Numbered from the stretch's first letter, positions 44,789-54,588 are shown. The stretch is 64,000 nt of DNA from G020354785 sp964534745 (GCA_964534745.1 CAZHQW010000001.1:82436-146435), one strand, 5' to 3'. Program-made: numbers and translations. The notes: generated by a model not told the origin, from the letters alone.

Positions 44789-45681
44789 AAAATGTTCTGA
44801 TAATCAATAATATATCTAAAAATTATGGCAGGATAAAGGCCGTAAGGAACCTGTCCCTTGATATCCCTGAAGGAAGCGTTTTCGGCATTTTGGGTCCCAA
44901 TGGCAGCGGAAAAACAACTACACTGGGAATAATCCTGGATGTAATAAATGCCACGAGCGGAACCTACGAGTGGTTCAGCAACTATAAAAAGAAGGAAAAC
45001 CGCCAGAAAATAGGCTCAACGCTCGAAACACCTGCTTTTTATCCCTATATGACAGGCGTGCAGAATTTAAAAATAGTTGCGGATACAAAAAACATAGGTT
45101 ATGATAACATTGATAATGTGCTGAGGGAGGTCGGACTGGCAGAGCGGAAGGATTATAAATACAGGACTTATTCCCTGGGCATGAAACAGCGTCTTGCAGT
45201 AGCTTCAGCCTTGCTGTGCGACCCGCAGGTGATGGTCCTTGACGAGCCGACAAACGGTCTGGATCCCCAGGGTATAGCCGAAATACGTGATGTGATAAAA
45301 AAGGCAAGCGGGAAAGGTAAAACAGTTATACTTGCCAGTCACCTCCTTGACGAAGTCCAGAAGGTGTGTACACATTTTGCGGTATTGAATTTCGGTCAGA
45401 TTATTTATTACGGGGAGGTCAATGATGTGAGCGGGGAGAAGCAGGTTGTTGAAGTAGGTTCAGAGGATACGGGCAGGCTTGAAAAAATTATAAATAAGTA
45501 TTCCGGTGTTTTAAAATATGAAAAGGAAGATGAAAAGATAGTTGTTACACTTGATACAGATAAATCAGTTTCTGATCTGAGTAAATTCCTTTTTGATAAT
45601 AATATAATGCCGACCCATCTGGTTGTTCAAAAGAAAAGCCTTGAACAACAGTTTCTTGATATTTTAAACGGATCAAAATGA
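44785..45681 (+). CDS. ABC transporter ATP-binding protein
   Basis: The 298-residue cytoplasmic ATPase has Walker A (GPNGSGKTT, about 35-43), the Q-loop, the signature YSLGMKQRL (about 131-139) and Walker B VMVLDEPT. It starts with TTG at 44785, four bases into the previous gene's stop, and I see no better in-frame start. It energises the ABC-2 permease encoded next (ATGA overlap). The C-terminal extension (about 215-298) is typical of ABC-2 exporter subunits. Confidence 0.93.
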   Translation: MKNVLIINNISKNYGRIKAVRNLSLDIPEGSVFGILGPNGSGKTTTLGIILDVINATSGTYEWFSNYKKKENRQKIGSTLETPAFYPYMTGVQNLKIVADTKNIGYDNIDNVLREVGLAERKDYKYRTYSLGMKQRLAVASALLCDPQVMVLDEPTNGLDPQGIAEIRDVIKKASGKGKTVILASHLLDEVQKVCTHFAVLNFGQIIYYGEVNDVSGEKQVVEVGSEDTGRLEKIINKYSGVLKYEKEDEKIVVTLDTDKSVSDLSKFLFDNNIMPTHLVVQKKSLEQQFLDILNGSK

Positions 45682-46478
45682 AGAGGATAATCAGGATTGA
45701 ACTGCTAAAAATCAGATCCAATGGAACATTCTGGACCCTTACAGGTATTTATTTCCTGATTCTTTTAACGATTTTCTTCAGTGGTAAATTCTTTCTGGAC
45801 TTCCTTGCGAAGCAGGAAGAGTCAATAAGCAACATAGTTGATCCATCCAGGATCCCCATATACGAATTTCCAGATGTGTGGCATAATCTTACATGTGTGG
45901 CCGGATTCCTGAAGTTTATACTTGCTATCTATGTGATAATATCAATAACAAATGAAGTCAGCTATGGCACACTGCGGCAGAATATTATGAACGGACTCAG
46001 CCGCTGGGATTTCCTTGTTTCCAAGTTGTTCCTTGTTTTCCTGTTAAGCCTTGCTTCAGCGATATTCGTTTTGCTGGCAGGCTTTGTACTCGGATTTTTA
46101 TATTCGGGCACCAGGGACCTTCATGATATTATAACCTATATGGAATTTATTCCTGCATATATGCTCCAGGTATCGGCCTATCTGCTTTTCGCTCTTTTTA
46201 TAGGTGTGCTGATAAAGAGAACCGGACTGGCAATGGGCCTTCTTTTCCTGTATACATTGATAATTGAGCCAATAATAGTCTTAAGAATAAAGACTGAATG
46301 GATAAAGGGATTGCTGCCTCTGAAAGCTATCAACAACCTGATAAGACTGCCATTCAAGAAATATATCCTGCGTGAAGTTCAGGATTACATTGCCTGGGAT
46401 GATTTAATTATAGTATGCATTTATATAATAATATTAACTTTGGCAATTTACCTGATACTTAGAAAAAGAGACTTATAA
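45678..46478 (+). CDS. ABC-2 type transporter permease
   Basis: The 266-residue inner-membrane protein has six hydrophobic helices, with the first preceded by the typical RIIRIELLKIRSNGTFW start and a final one near the C-terminus followed by RKRDL. It overlaps the ATPase stop by the ATGA type, so the pair forms a transporter. The substrate is unknown; this type is often an exporter of drugs or polymers. Confidence 0.9.
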   Translation: MKRIIRIELLKIRSNGTFWTLTGIYFLILLTIFFSGKFFLDFLAKQEESISNIVDPSRIPIYEFPDVWHNLTCVAGFLKFILAIYVIISITNEVSYGTLRQNIMNGLSRWDFLVSKLFLVFLLSLASAIFVLLAGFVLGFLYSGTRDLHDIITYMEFIPAYMLQVSAYLLFALFIGVLIKRTGLAMGLLFLYTLIIEPIIVLRIKTEWIKGLLPLKAINNLIRLPFKKYILREVQDYIAWDDLIIVCIYIIILTLAIYLILRKRDL

Positions 46479-46489
46479 AAATCCGGTTA

Positions 46490-47044
46490 ATGAATAATAA
46501 TATCAATTTCCTTGAACTGGTAAGATCACGGCAAAGCGTCAGGGAATATAAGGACAAGCCTGTGGAACCTGAAAAGATCAAGAGGTGCCTTGAGGCAGCC
46601 AGGCTTGCCCCTTCGGCATGCAATGCGCAGGCATGGAAATTCATAGTAGTCAACAATACCGGGCTTAAGAATGCCCTGGCCGATGCAGCTGAAGATCGTA
46701 TCTTATCAATGAACCATTTCACCAAACAGGCACCTGTACATATAGTAGTAGTCAGGGAAAGCCCTAATATTACCTCTAAACTGGGAGGGATTATAAAGAA
46801 CAAAGCCTATACATTAATTGACCTGGGAATAGCAACTGAACACTTTTGTCTCCAGGCAGTTACCGAAGGACTCGGTACATGTATTATGGGCTGGTTTAAT
46901 GAAAAAAAAGTTAAAAAACTGCTCAATATTCCCAAAAATAAAAGGGCAGAGCTGATAATAACGGTTGGCTACCCCGCTTCAGACGAGTTACGCGAAAAGA
47001 AGAGAAAGAGCCTCGAAGATATCCACTCTTATAATTCATATTAA
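46490..47044 (+). CDS. Nitroreductase family protein
   Basis: The 184-residue protein has FMN-binding motifs of the nitroreductase fold: RSRQSVREYKDKPV (about 10-22), RLAPSACNAQAWKFIVV (34-50) and the C-terminal GTCIMGWFNE and TVGYPASDE. It may reduce quinones or nitro compounds using NAD(P)H. It follows the ABC permease by 11 bases. Its 3' end is 7 bases from the convergent sulfatase-like gene. Confidence 0.9.
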   Translation: MNNNINFLELVRSRQSVREYKDKPVEPEKIKRCLEAARLAPSACNAQAWKFIVVNNTGLKNALADAAEDRILSMNHFTKQAPVHIVVVRESPNITSKLGGIIKNKAYTLIDLGIATEHFCLQAVTEGLGTCIMGWFNEKKVKKLLNIPKNKRAELIITVGYPASDELREKKRKSLEDIHSYNSY

Positions 47045-47051
47045 GATTTCA

Positions 47052-49007
47052 CTAATCCGGATTCGCATCTCCGGATATTAAGGTGGACAATATTACTGTA
47101 TCAGCCAGCATATTTTTTTCAAGCCTGTATTGAAAGTTCTGTAAAATAGCTTTTATGTTATTTTCGAGATACCCGGCTATTTGCGGTTTTTCAGAGATAA
47201 TGTTTTTCTGCAGAAGGCTGTCTTTTTTATAGTTATACAGTTCAATACTTTTCAGTCCGTCAAAAATCAGGAGATATGCCGAATCGGCAATATAATATGC
47301 ACCCCTGTTATGGCAGAACCAGAACCTCGGTTCTTTTTGACTGAAGACCGAATACCCGAATGCAATGAACTTATTATTATAGTTGAGGTAATCCATTACC
47401 GAGGGAAAAATGTCAATTTGCTGGGTTATATTGTGGTTTATTCCCTTTAAGCTTGTGTCACCCGGGTGGTAGTATATTACAGGTATCTTATACCTGCCAA
47501 TCTGCGTGCCGTATAGCTTTTCAATCGGACATGTAGTATGATCGGCACAGATAATAAATAATGTATTGCTGAACCAGTCAGATCCGGAAGCCGTTTCAAA
47601 AAAGCGTTTAAGGGAATAATCAGTATATGCAATACTATTAAGTATTTTTTCCTTGCTCCTGTTGAATTTATTTTTGTGTTTTTCAGGAATGGTATAAGGA
47701 GGATGGGATGACAGGGAAAATAATACTGACATAAAGGGCTGTTCGAAATCATTTAATTTGCCGGCGAAAAACTGGAAAAACTCTTCATCAAAAATTCCCC
47801 ACATCCCGTCATGATCCCTTTTATCAGGATACTCACTTTCTCCATAATACTCTTCTATACCTGCACTTTTACAAAAATAGTCAAATCCCATTGTCCCGTT
47901 CTGGCCACCGTGAAAAAACGAAGTGTGGTAACCCTTGTCATCCAGGATACTGGCTATTCCGTCAAGCTCATTTGTCGAATATATTGATGTGATTAATGTC
48001 GAGCGATTAAGAGGAGGCAACGAGGTGACTATTGCCGGTAATGCATCGAGGGATCTGTTGGCATTTGCAAAAGCATTATCAAAAACAAGACTTTCATTTA
48101 TCAGTGAATCCAGAAAAGGAGTGTATCCCTTTTGTGCCGGATTAAGAGCACCAATAAATTCCTTTGAGAAACTCTCAAGAATAATAATTATTATGTTTTG
48201 ATCTTTAAAAGCTCCCTTGCTGCCATAATGTTTTATTGGTGAATATATTTCCTCGGAATATTCGAAATCGAAATAATCCGCTTTGATCTGGTCTTTCTGG
48301 CTAATTGTATTTAGCATTACAAAAGGGGTATTAAAAAGCAGTGGTATGTATCGGGGACTTGCATATTTATGGGCGGTGTTTATTCTTACCGGCTTGGTCT
48401 CTATACCCCTGGAAAACATGAAGAATATACCCAGGATAATTATGGCAGAGGTAATCTGAATAATTTCCGAATAAACAGGTTTTAATCTTATATTCCATTT
48501 TACAGGTTGTACTTTAGGGTAGAATTTCCATAGTGCCCATGCCGTTAATAACCATAAAAATGTAATATGCCAGTAATCTGTTATATAATGAGGCAATAAT
48601 GAAATTGTATCTGAGCTCTTGACCAGCATTTTTATTAATTCCGTCCCACTCCGCCGGTTTAGAAATCTGAAATATTCGACATCAATAAAGTTAGCTGACA
48701 ATAAAATTATGTTAACGGTAACAAATAAATACCTGAGTACCTGCTGGTATGTATTGTTATCTTTAAAGTTGCCCGGTATAAAATGCATAAGGATAAATGG
48801 TAAATTCAGATAGAAAATAACTATGAAATCGAACCTTATGCCGAACAGGAATGCTTTAAAAATATTTTGAAAAGATCCCGGCACAAAAGAACTCAGGTTA
48901 AACAGGAAAAAAATCAGGCGCAGCATGCTGAAAGCCAGCAGAAGAAAGATAAGTCTTTTAAATAAGGCTATCAGGTGATTAATATACAGATTAATGCTTG
49001 ACATCAC
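47052..49007 (-). CDS. LTA-synthase-like membrane sulfatase-family transferase (1)
   Basis: The 651-residue protein has five or so N-terminal transmembrane helices (to about 200) and a periplasmic sulfatase-fold domain of the LtaS/phosphoglycerol-transferase type. It has the metal Glu in IILESFS (Glu278), nucleophile-like Ser319 in ANRSLDALPAI (Thr in LtaS) and the ADHTT metal site. Such enzymes move phospho-alcohol groups from lipids to glycans. Gram-negatives use relatives to modify lipid A or periplasmic glucans. It follows the glycosyltransferase gene by 22 bases and is probably in its unit. Confidence 0.86.
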   Translation of the reverse strand: MMSSINLYINHLIALFKRLIFLLLAFSMLRLIFFLFNLSSFVPGSFQNIFKAFLFGIRFDFIVIFYLNLPFILMHFIPGNFKDNNTYQQVLRYLFVTVNIILLSANFIDVEYFRFLNRRSGTELIKMLVKSSDTISLLPHYITDYWHITFLWLLTAWALWKFYPKVQPVKWNIRLKPVYSEIIQITSAIIILGIFFMFSRGIETKPVRINTAHKYASPRYIPLLFNTPFVMLNTISQKDQIKADYFDFEYSEEIYSPIKHYGSKGAFKDQNIIIIILESFSKEFIGALNPAQKGYTPFLDSLINESLVFDNAFANANRSLDALPAIVTSLPPLNRSTLITSIYSTNELDGIASILDDKGYHTSFFHGGQNGTMGFDYFCKSAGIEEYYGESEYPDKRDHDGMWGIFDEEFFQFFAGKLNDFEQPFMSVLFSLSSHPPYTIPEKHKNKFNRSKEKILNSIAYTDYSLKRFFETASGSDWFSNTLFIICADHTTCPIEKLYGTQIGRYKIPVIYYHPGDTSLKGINHNITQQIDIFPSVMDYLNYNNKFIAFGYSVFSQKEPRFWFCHNRGAYYIADSAYLLIFDGLKSIELYNYKKDSLLQKNIISEKPQIAGYLENNIKAILQNFQYRLEKNMLADTVILSTLISGDANPD

Positions 49008-49029
49008 ACTTTTGATTGCATAAAATATA

Positions 49030-49869
49030 CTACTCTTCCAATATTAATAATTTTCTTTTTTCAGTAACCTTAAACGCTGGTTTTCTGCTGTTTAACTTTT
49101 CCCCGTTCAATACTTTTTCGTAAAGCTTTAAGTAGCTATCAGCCATATGCTTTGCCGTAAAATTNNNNNNNNNNNNNNNNNNNNNNNNNNNNNNNNNNNN
49201 NNNNNNNNNNNNNNNNNNNNNNNNNNNNNNNNNNNNNNNNNNNNNNNNNNNNNNNNNNNNNNNNCTTTCTCCCCCAAGCATGCCGTTAAAGTGTGCATTT
49301 AGTTCCAGTGTCAGCCTGAAGCCCATTTTAAAGTTCAGCCTGTATCCTCCTATTATTTCTATTTTATAGCCTCCCTTTTTTGCTATGTCTATTGCTCCCC
49401 TTACATTTTTAACGCTCCATGCCGCCTTGGCCAGAAAATGAACATAGTCTCTTTTATTATCAAGAACAGGTTTTCCGTATTCATCGGGATCCAGTCCGTT
49501 GTAAACAAATACTTCCCCATTATGCCTTTTTGCATGGTCTCTGGAAAGGAATACCGTATTTATATCAAATTCCTGTTCCCTTGTTGAATTACCGCCAATA
49601 GTGTATATGCAGGGTTTCTTTTTTATTGTTTCATTTAAATAGCAGTGAACATGCACCAGGTCAATATCATCAGGTATCTGCCTGTCGTAGCTAATATCAG
49701 GATTATATGTGAGTACTTCTGCAAAACTGCAATATGAATTTTTGCTGACAAGGTAAGAGACCTTGTGCCCCTGCATTACAAGTTCCCTGCCCAGCCATAA
49801 TATAACCCTTTCCCTTCCTCCGTATTTTAGTGCAGGTATGCGGTTGTTAAATACAATAAGAATCTTCAT
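49030..49869 (-). CDS. GT4-like glycosyltransferase, interrupted by an assembly gap
   Basis: The gene has a 100-N gap at 49165-49264. The N-terminal part starts MKILIVFNNRIPALKYGGRE, a GT-B type start with the GGRERV loop. It continues through IEIIGGYRLNFK to a point before the usual donor-site region. The C-terminal part has FTAKHMADSYLKLYEKVL, as in GT4 enzymes. The EX7E donor motif region is lost in the gap, and the frame matches across the gap only by chance. It is the first gene of the unit with the LtaS-like gene. Confidence 0.78.
   Translation of the reverse strand: MKILIVFNNRIPALKYGGRERVILWLGRELVMQGHKVSYLVSKNSYCSFAEVLTYNPDISYDRQIPDDIDLVHVHCYLNETIKKKPCIYTIGGNSTREQEFDINTVFLSRDHAKRHNGEVFVYNGLDPDEYGKPVLDNKRDYVHFLAKAAWSVKNVRGAIDIAKKGGYKIEIIGGYRLNFKMGFRLTLELNAHFNGMLGGEXXXXXXXXXXXXXXXXXXXXXXXXXXXXXXXXXXNFTAKHMADSYLKLYEKVLNGEKLNSRKPAFKVTEKRKLLILEE
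49165..49264. other. Assembly gap (100 N)
   Basis: A run of exactly 100 N, a placeholder of unknown true length, inside the GT4-like gene. Confidence 0.99.
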
Positions 49870-49979
49870 ACGTACAAACCGGCTTTTGCTTCATAAAGGA
49901 TGCTAAAATAATACACCCTGCTAATATTTCATAATTCCTGCCCCATATTTAATTAATAGTAACAATTTAAAAATTATTC

Positions 49980-49987
49980 TAAATTTG
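49980..49987 (+). promoter_or_regulatory. Putative -7 box before the second LTA-synthase-like gene
   Basis: TAAATTTG matches TAnnTTTG and lies 27 bases before the ATG at 50015. It overlaps a possible upstream TTG start at 49985 and so argues against that start. No clear -33 element. Confidence 0.4.
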
Positions 49988-50014
49988 AATTTTTATTATA
50001 AAAAATCCGGACTG

Positions 50015-51847
50015 ATGAAACAAAGGTTAAAGTTTCTCATAGCTTATATTTTGTTCTTTTTAGCTTTTTTTGTGGCCTGCAAACTTATTTTTTTATTTTA
50101 TCATAATTCACTGTCATTTCAGTTAAGAATTGCTGAGTGGGCCGGAATATTCATTCACGGGCTGAAACTTGACTTTTCAGCTACCGGTTATATTCTTATT
50201 TTACCGGTGATAATCCTTATTATTTTTTCAATTATAAACAGAAAGGTCTTCTATTTCATCCTGAATATCTATACAATTGCAGTACTGGTAATTTCTTTGG
50301 TTCTTGTAACAATTGACCTTGAATTGTATAAATACTGGGGATTCAGGCTCGACAATACGCCCCTTCTGTATATAAACAAACCGGGGGAAATGCTGGCATC
50401 TGTTAAATGGTATACTATTGTCATTTCTCTTTTATTTATTGCTGCATCCTCTTTTGCTTTTATTTATCTATATCTGAAGTATGTAGCGGTTTTTATAAGG
50501 AATGCCGGGAGGGCAGGAATTCTGTCTGCGGTCATTTTCTTCCTCATTCTGACATTGTTGATTATTCCTATAAGAGGGGGATTTGGCACCTCGCCCGTAA
50601 ATATCAGCACTGCCTATTTCCATGAAAATTCATTTGTCAACCATGCATCGGTAAATCTGCTTTGGAATATTGGGGACTCATTCACTCATAAAGAGACAAA
50701 AAGTAACCCGTTTGCTTTTTATGACAATGAGACCGCCCTTAACATTGTAAATAAGCTGTATAATAATAAAGGTGAGACAAACGCCGTACTGACTTCAAAC
50801 AAGCCAAATATTATACTCGTAGTACTGGAATCATTCACTTCCAAGCTGACCGGACAATACGGGAGCAGGAAGGACATTACCCCGAACTTCAACCGCCTGG
50901 TAAATGAAGGTGTTTTCTTCTCAAATTTCTATGCCAGCGGATCGCGTTCAGATAAAGGACTGGCGGCAATAATAAGCGGTTACCCTGCACATGGAATTAC
51001 TTCGGTAATGAAGTTTCCGAGGAAGACCCAGACATTGCCCTTTATTTCTGCAGTGCTGGCAGAGAACGGCTATTCAACAAGTTTCTATTACGGGGGTGAT
51101 ATAGATTTTTTCAACCTTCGTTCATACCTGATAAACGGAAGCTTTAAGCAGATTATTTCGGAAAAGGATTTTCCGTCATCAAAGGTTATTACAAGCTGGG
51201 GTGTCCCTGATCATATAATGTTTGAGAGGTTTTTTGAAGATATTGATAAAGACACAATTATGCCATTCTTTAAGGTCTTTTTTACATTAAGCAACCACGA
51301 ACCTTTTGATATACCTGTAAAACCACATTTTGAAGGCAGTGACATAAATACAAGGCTGTTTAATTCTGCATTTTATACCGACAGCTGTATAGGCAGCTTT
51401 GCTGACAGGGCCAGGTCAAGAAGCTGGTGGGATAATACACTTATAATATTCGTTTCAGATCACGGCAGCATATATCCGGATAATACACCTGTTAACAGCT
51501 TTCTCACGCACATGATACCCATGCTCTGGATTGGCGGGGCATTAAAGACCGATACTGTAATATCAAACTATGCCTCGCAAACCGATATTCCCAAAACCCT
51601 GCTTAACCAGCTGGGATTACCATCCGCGGATTTTATCTTCAGCAGGGACATACTATCTGATTCCTATGTCAACTTTACCTTGTACACTTACAATAACGGA
51701 TTCGGGTATGTATCGGACAGCGCAAGGTTTGCGCATGACAATGTAAACGGACAGGTTATTGTTTTTGAGGGCACGGCGCGTGATGAATATATTAGGAGGG
51801 GAAGGGCCTTTGTTCAGGTCAGTTATGAAGACTTCCTGGGCCGTTAG
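50015..51847 (+). CDS. LTA-synthase-like membrane sulfatase-family transferase (2)
   Basis: This 610-residue protein (ATG 50015) is paralogous to the one at 47052. It has an N-terminal membrane domain of about five helices, then a periplasmic sulfatase domain with the LVVLESFTS metal Glu, nucleophile-like Ser in SGSRSDKGLAAI and FVSDHGS near the end. The two differ enough to act on different substrates. It faces the GT2 gene convergently and the GT4-like gene divergently. Confidence 0.85.
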   Translation: MKQRLKFLIAYILFFLAFFVACKLIFLFYHNSLSFQLRIAEWAGIFIHGLKLDFSATGYILILPVIILIIFSIINRKVFYFILNIYTIAVLVISLVLVTIDLELYKYWGFRLDNTPLLYINKPGEMLASVKWYTIVISLLFIAASSFAFIYLYLKYVAVFIRNAGRAGILSAVIFFLILTLLIIPIRGGFGTSPVNISTAYFHENSFVNHASVNLLWNIGDSFTHKETKSNPFAFYDNETALNIVNKLYNNKGETNAVLTSNKPNIILVVLESFTSKLTGQYGSRKDITPNFNRLVNEGVFFSNFYASGSRSDKGLAAIISGYPAHGITSVMKFPRKTQTLPFISAVLAENGYSTSFYYGGDIDFFNLRSYLINGSFKQIISEKDFPSSKVITSWGVPDHIMFERFFEDIDKDTIMPFFKVFFTLSNHEPFDIPVKPHFEGSDINTRLFNSAFYTDSCIGSFADRARSRSWWDNTLIIFVSDHGSIYPDNTPVNSFLTHMIPMLWIGGALKTDTVISNYASQTDIPKTLLNQLGLPSADFIFSRDILSDSYVNFTLYTYNNGFGYVSDSARFAHDNVNGQVIVFEGTARDEYIRRGRAFVQVSYEDFLGR

Positions 51848-51851
51848 GATA

Positions 51852-52727
51852 TTATTTTATTATTTTATAATTCCTGTATTCACCTACGCGGTAGCCTGTA
51901 ATTCTTTCAATGAAACGTTTTGCCTTATCTTTGAGTTTAAAACTATTACGTGATATATCATAGTCAAACTGCCAGTTTTTCCTTTTTATTCTTTCTTCCA
52001 TAACTTTAGGATGTGTTCCCTTGAAAAGGGACAAAGCATCAATTTTTGAGTAATCGAATTCGTCTGCTTTAGCCACATGCTGTTCAATCCACTCATCATT
52101 ATGCCAGAATTTGTGAAAGGTTTCCTGCTTGCCCTGCATTGCCCCGGGTTCTTTTACCCAGCCGTAATGATAAATAAAGGCATCTATAAGCTTAACGCCC
52201 AGTTTCCTGTTATTGTCTTTTCTGAAACCCTGTGCGTCGCGGTAGGAATAAATATTTTTCGAAGGACGGATAATCCTTATTTCCCTCCTGTACCAGTGGT
52301 ATGATTCCCCGACATAATCGTAGGAGCCGTAAAAGTGCAGATATTTGAACAATAAACCGTCGATATCCCTTTTGTCTTTCCATCTTATCATTTCTTTTTC
52401 AATAGTATCCAGGTATTTTTCGTGCACTACCTCGTCACCCTGAATATAAAAGGCCCAGTCAGAGCGTTCAGGCACTTCCCTGAACGCCTTGTCTGTCTCC
52501 ACAGCCAATACTCGTCCGCCTTCCCTCAGGGAATCATCCCAGTCAGTTTCTATTATCTTAATTTTATTTTTATCTATGCTTTTTATTAAATCCAGCGTAC
52601 CGTCATCGGACCTGCCGACAGCTACAACAAAGTCGTCACATAAAGGGAGAACGGAAATAATTGATTCCTTAACAGGATAATCATATTTAATGGCATTCCT
52701 GATAAATGTGAAGCCTGTAACCTTCAT
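51852..52727 (-). CDS. Glycosyltransferase family 2-like protein
   Basis: The 291-residue product starts MKVTGFTFIRNAIKYDYPV and has the VAVGRSDDGTLDLI loop (about 35-48) and the GDE-type site in IQGDEVVHEKY (about 95-105) in place of the canonical DxD. This looks like a GT-A fold glycosyltransferase found in Bacteroidota envelope clusters. The sugar and acceptor are unknown. It is the last gene of the purB-MsbA-like-GT2 run, 9 bases after the ABC gene. Confidence 0.82.
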   Translation of the reverse strand: MKVTGFTFIRNAIKYDYPVKESIISVLPLCDDFVVAVGRSDDGTLDLIKSIDKNKIKIIETDWDDSLREGGRVLAVETDKAFREVPERSDWAFYIQGDEVVHEKYLDTIEKEMIRWKDKRDIDGLLFKYLHFYGSYDYVGESYHWYRREIRIIRPSKNIYSYRDAQGFRKDNNRKLGVKLIDAFIYHYGWVKEPGAMQGKQETFHKFWHNDEWIEQHVAKADEFDYSKIDALSLFKGTHPKVMEERIKRKNWQFDYDISRNSFKLKDKAKRFIERITGYRVGEYRNYKIIK

Positions 52728-52736
52728 AGATAATAA

Positions 52737-54587
52737 TTAATTGAAACTCTGCAATTCGTAGAATTTCTTATATTCACCGTCGGAGAGCAGCAGTTTATCA
52801 TGTTTCCCCCTTTCAACTATCTTACCTTCCTTTAAAACGCATATCTCATCTGCATGCATTATTGTGGATAACCTGTGGGCTATAACAATAGAAGTCCTGT
52901 TCTCCATTAACCTGATAATGGCATCCTGGACCAGCTTTTCAGATTCCGAATCCAGTGATGAGGTGGCTTCATCCAGTATAAGTATGGGCGGATTCTTTAA
53001 TATTGCCCTTGCAATACTTATTCTCTGGCGCTGTCCGCCTGAAAGCTTTGTGCCCCTGTCGCCTATGTTTGTATCATACCTGTCTTTTGTATTGACAATG
53101 AACTCATGGGCATTTGCTATTTTGGCCGCTCTGATTATCTCTTCTTCACTTGCCTGGTCTACACCGAAAGCTATGTTATTTAAAAAGCTGTCGTTGAAAA
53201 GGATAGGCTCCTGCGTGACTATTCCCATAAGATTGCGGAGATCATGCAGATTAAGGTTGCGGATATTATGGCCGTCTATCAGTATTTCTCCTTCAGTAAC
53301 ATCATAAAACCGGGGAAGAAGGTCCACCATCGTTGATTTTCCCGCTCCTGACTGTCCGACCAGCGCTATTGTCTTTCCTTTATTAATAGTTAGATTTATG
53401 TTCATTAATACATATTCTTTCTGGTACCTGAAGGACACATTCCTGTATTCTATTTTGTCCGTCAACTTCTTTATCGCAACAGGATTCCTTATCTCTGTTA
53501 TGTCAGACCTGGATTCAAGGATTTTATCTATTCTCGTTATGGCTGCCAGTCCTTTCTGAATAGTATAAAATGCAGAGGAGAAAGCCTTGGCAGGATTAAT
53601 AATATTATAGAAAACTACCAGGTATACCAGGAATTCCTCAGGATCCAGCCCAAGGGTGTTATTTGTCCGTAAAATGAGATAGCCTCCGTACCACATTACC
53701 ATCACTATAACAACCGTACCTAAAAATTCACTTACAGGATGCGCCAGGTGATGCCTCCTCATCAACTTGTTCATTATACCCCTGTAGGATTCATTTTGCC
53801 GGTAAAACCTGTCTTCAATTTTCTTCTCTGCAGTAAAAGCTTTGATTATCCTTAATCCCGACAGCGTCTCTTCTATTGTCGAAAGCAGCTCGCCCATTTT
53901 ATTCTGTCCGGCAAGCGATCTTCTTTTCAGGCTTTTTCCAATCCGGCCGATAATAGTTCCTGACAATGGAAAAAGAATGAGTACGAATAAGGTCAGCTTC
54001 CAGCTCATTATTACCATCGTTATAATTGAAATGGAAATAATAATCGGATTCTTAAAGAACATATCCAGTGAATTCATGATAGATACTTCCAGTTCCTGCA
54101 CATCACCGGTCATTCTTGCAATTATATCACCCTTTCTTTCTTCAGTGAAAAATCCCACAGGAAGGCCAAGTATCTTACTGTTGATCTGGTTTCTAATATC
54201 CCTGACAACACCATTTCTTATATAAACAATATAAAAACTTGCAAGATATGCAAAGCCGACCTTCAGAAAGACCATACAAACCAGGAAAATGCCTATATAT
54301 ATTAATACAAGTACGGCACTATGTTCTTCAGATATTTTTGTAATATAGGCATAAAGGTTATGTTCAAGAATATGCTTCATTTCCCTTATGTTCTGCAAGG
54401 GGAATTCGAGATCAAGAAAACCGTACACCTTTTTGCTTGAATTAAACAATATCTTCAGGGCAGGAATCATTGTTATAAAAGAGAATATTCCAAAAAGGGC
54501 TCCCAAAAAATTGAATATGACATTCAGAAAGATATACTTTTTATAGGGAGGTAAGTATCTCTTTAAAATCTTTAAAAAATCTTTCAT
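52737..54587 (-). CDS. MsbA-like ABC exporter
   Basis: The 616-residue half-transporter has an N-terminal six-helix membrane domain and a C-terminal ATPase with Walker A GQSGAGKST, signature LSGGQRQR, Walker B ILILDEATS and the H-loop AHRLSTI. This is the lipid-flippase or lipid A exporter class (MsbA) that functions as a homodimer. With lpxB in the same window a lipid A export role is reasonable, but drug export cannot be excluded. It is 1 base from purB. Confidence 0.92.
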   Translation of the reverse strand: MKDFLKILKRYLPPYKKYIFLNVIFNFLGALFGIFSFITMIPALKILFNSSKKVYGFLDLEFPLQNIREMKHILEHNLYAYITKISEEHSAVLVLIYIGIFLVCMVFLKVGFAYLASFYIVYIRNGVVRDIRNQINSKILGLPVGFFTEERKGDIIARMTGDVQELEVSIMNSLDMFFKNPIIISISIITMVIMSWKLTLFVLILFPLSGTIIGRIGKSLKRRSLAGQNKMGELLSTIEETLSGLRIIKAFTAEKKIEDRFYRQNESYRGIMNKLMRRHHLAHPVSEFLGTVVIVMVMWYGGYLILRTNNTLGLDPEEFLVYLVVFYNIINPAKAFSSAFYTIQKGLAAITRIDKILESRSDITEIRNPVAIKKLTDKIEYRNVSFRYQKEYVLMNINLTINKGKTIALVGQSGAGKSTMVDLLPRFYDVTEGEILIDGHNIRNLNLHDLRNLMGIVTQEPILFNDSFLNNIAFGVDQASEEEIIRAAKIANAHEFIVNTKDRYDTNIGDRGTKLSGGQRQRISIARAILKNPPILILDEATSSLDSESEKLVQDAIIRLMENRTSIVIAHRLSTIMHADEICVLKEGKIVERGKHDKLLLSDGEYKKFYELQSFN

Positions 54588-54588
54588 T

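Noticed and set aside
47056..47080. Strong inverted repeat ATCCGGA / TCCGGAT near 47060-47078
   Set aside because: It falls inside the last codons of the LTA-synthase-like gene and lacks a T-run, so it may only reflect coding sequence.
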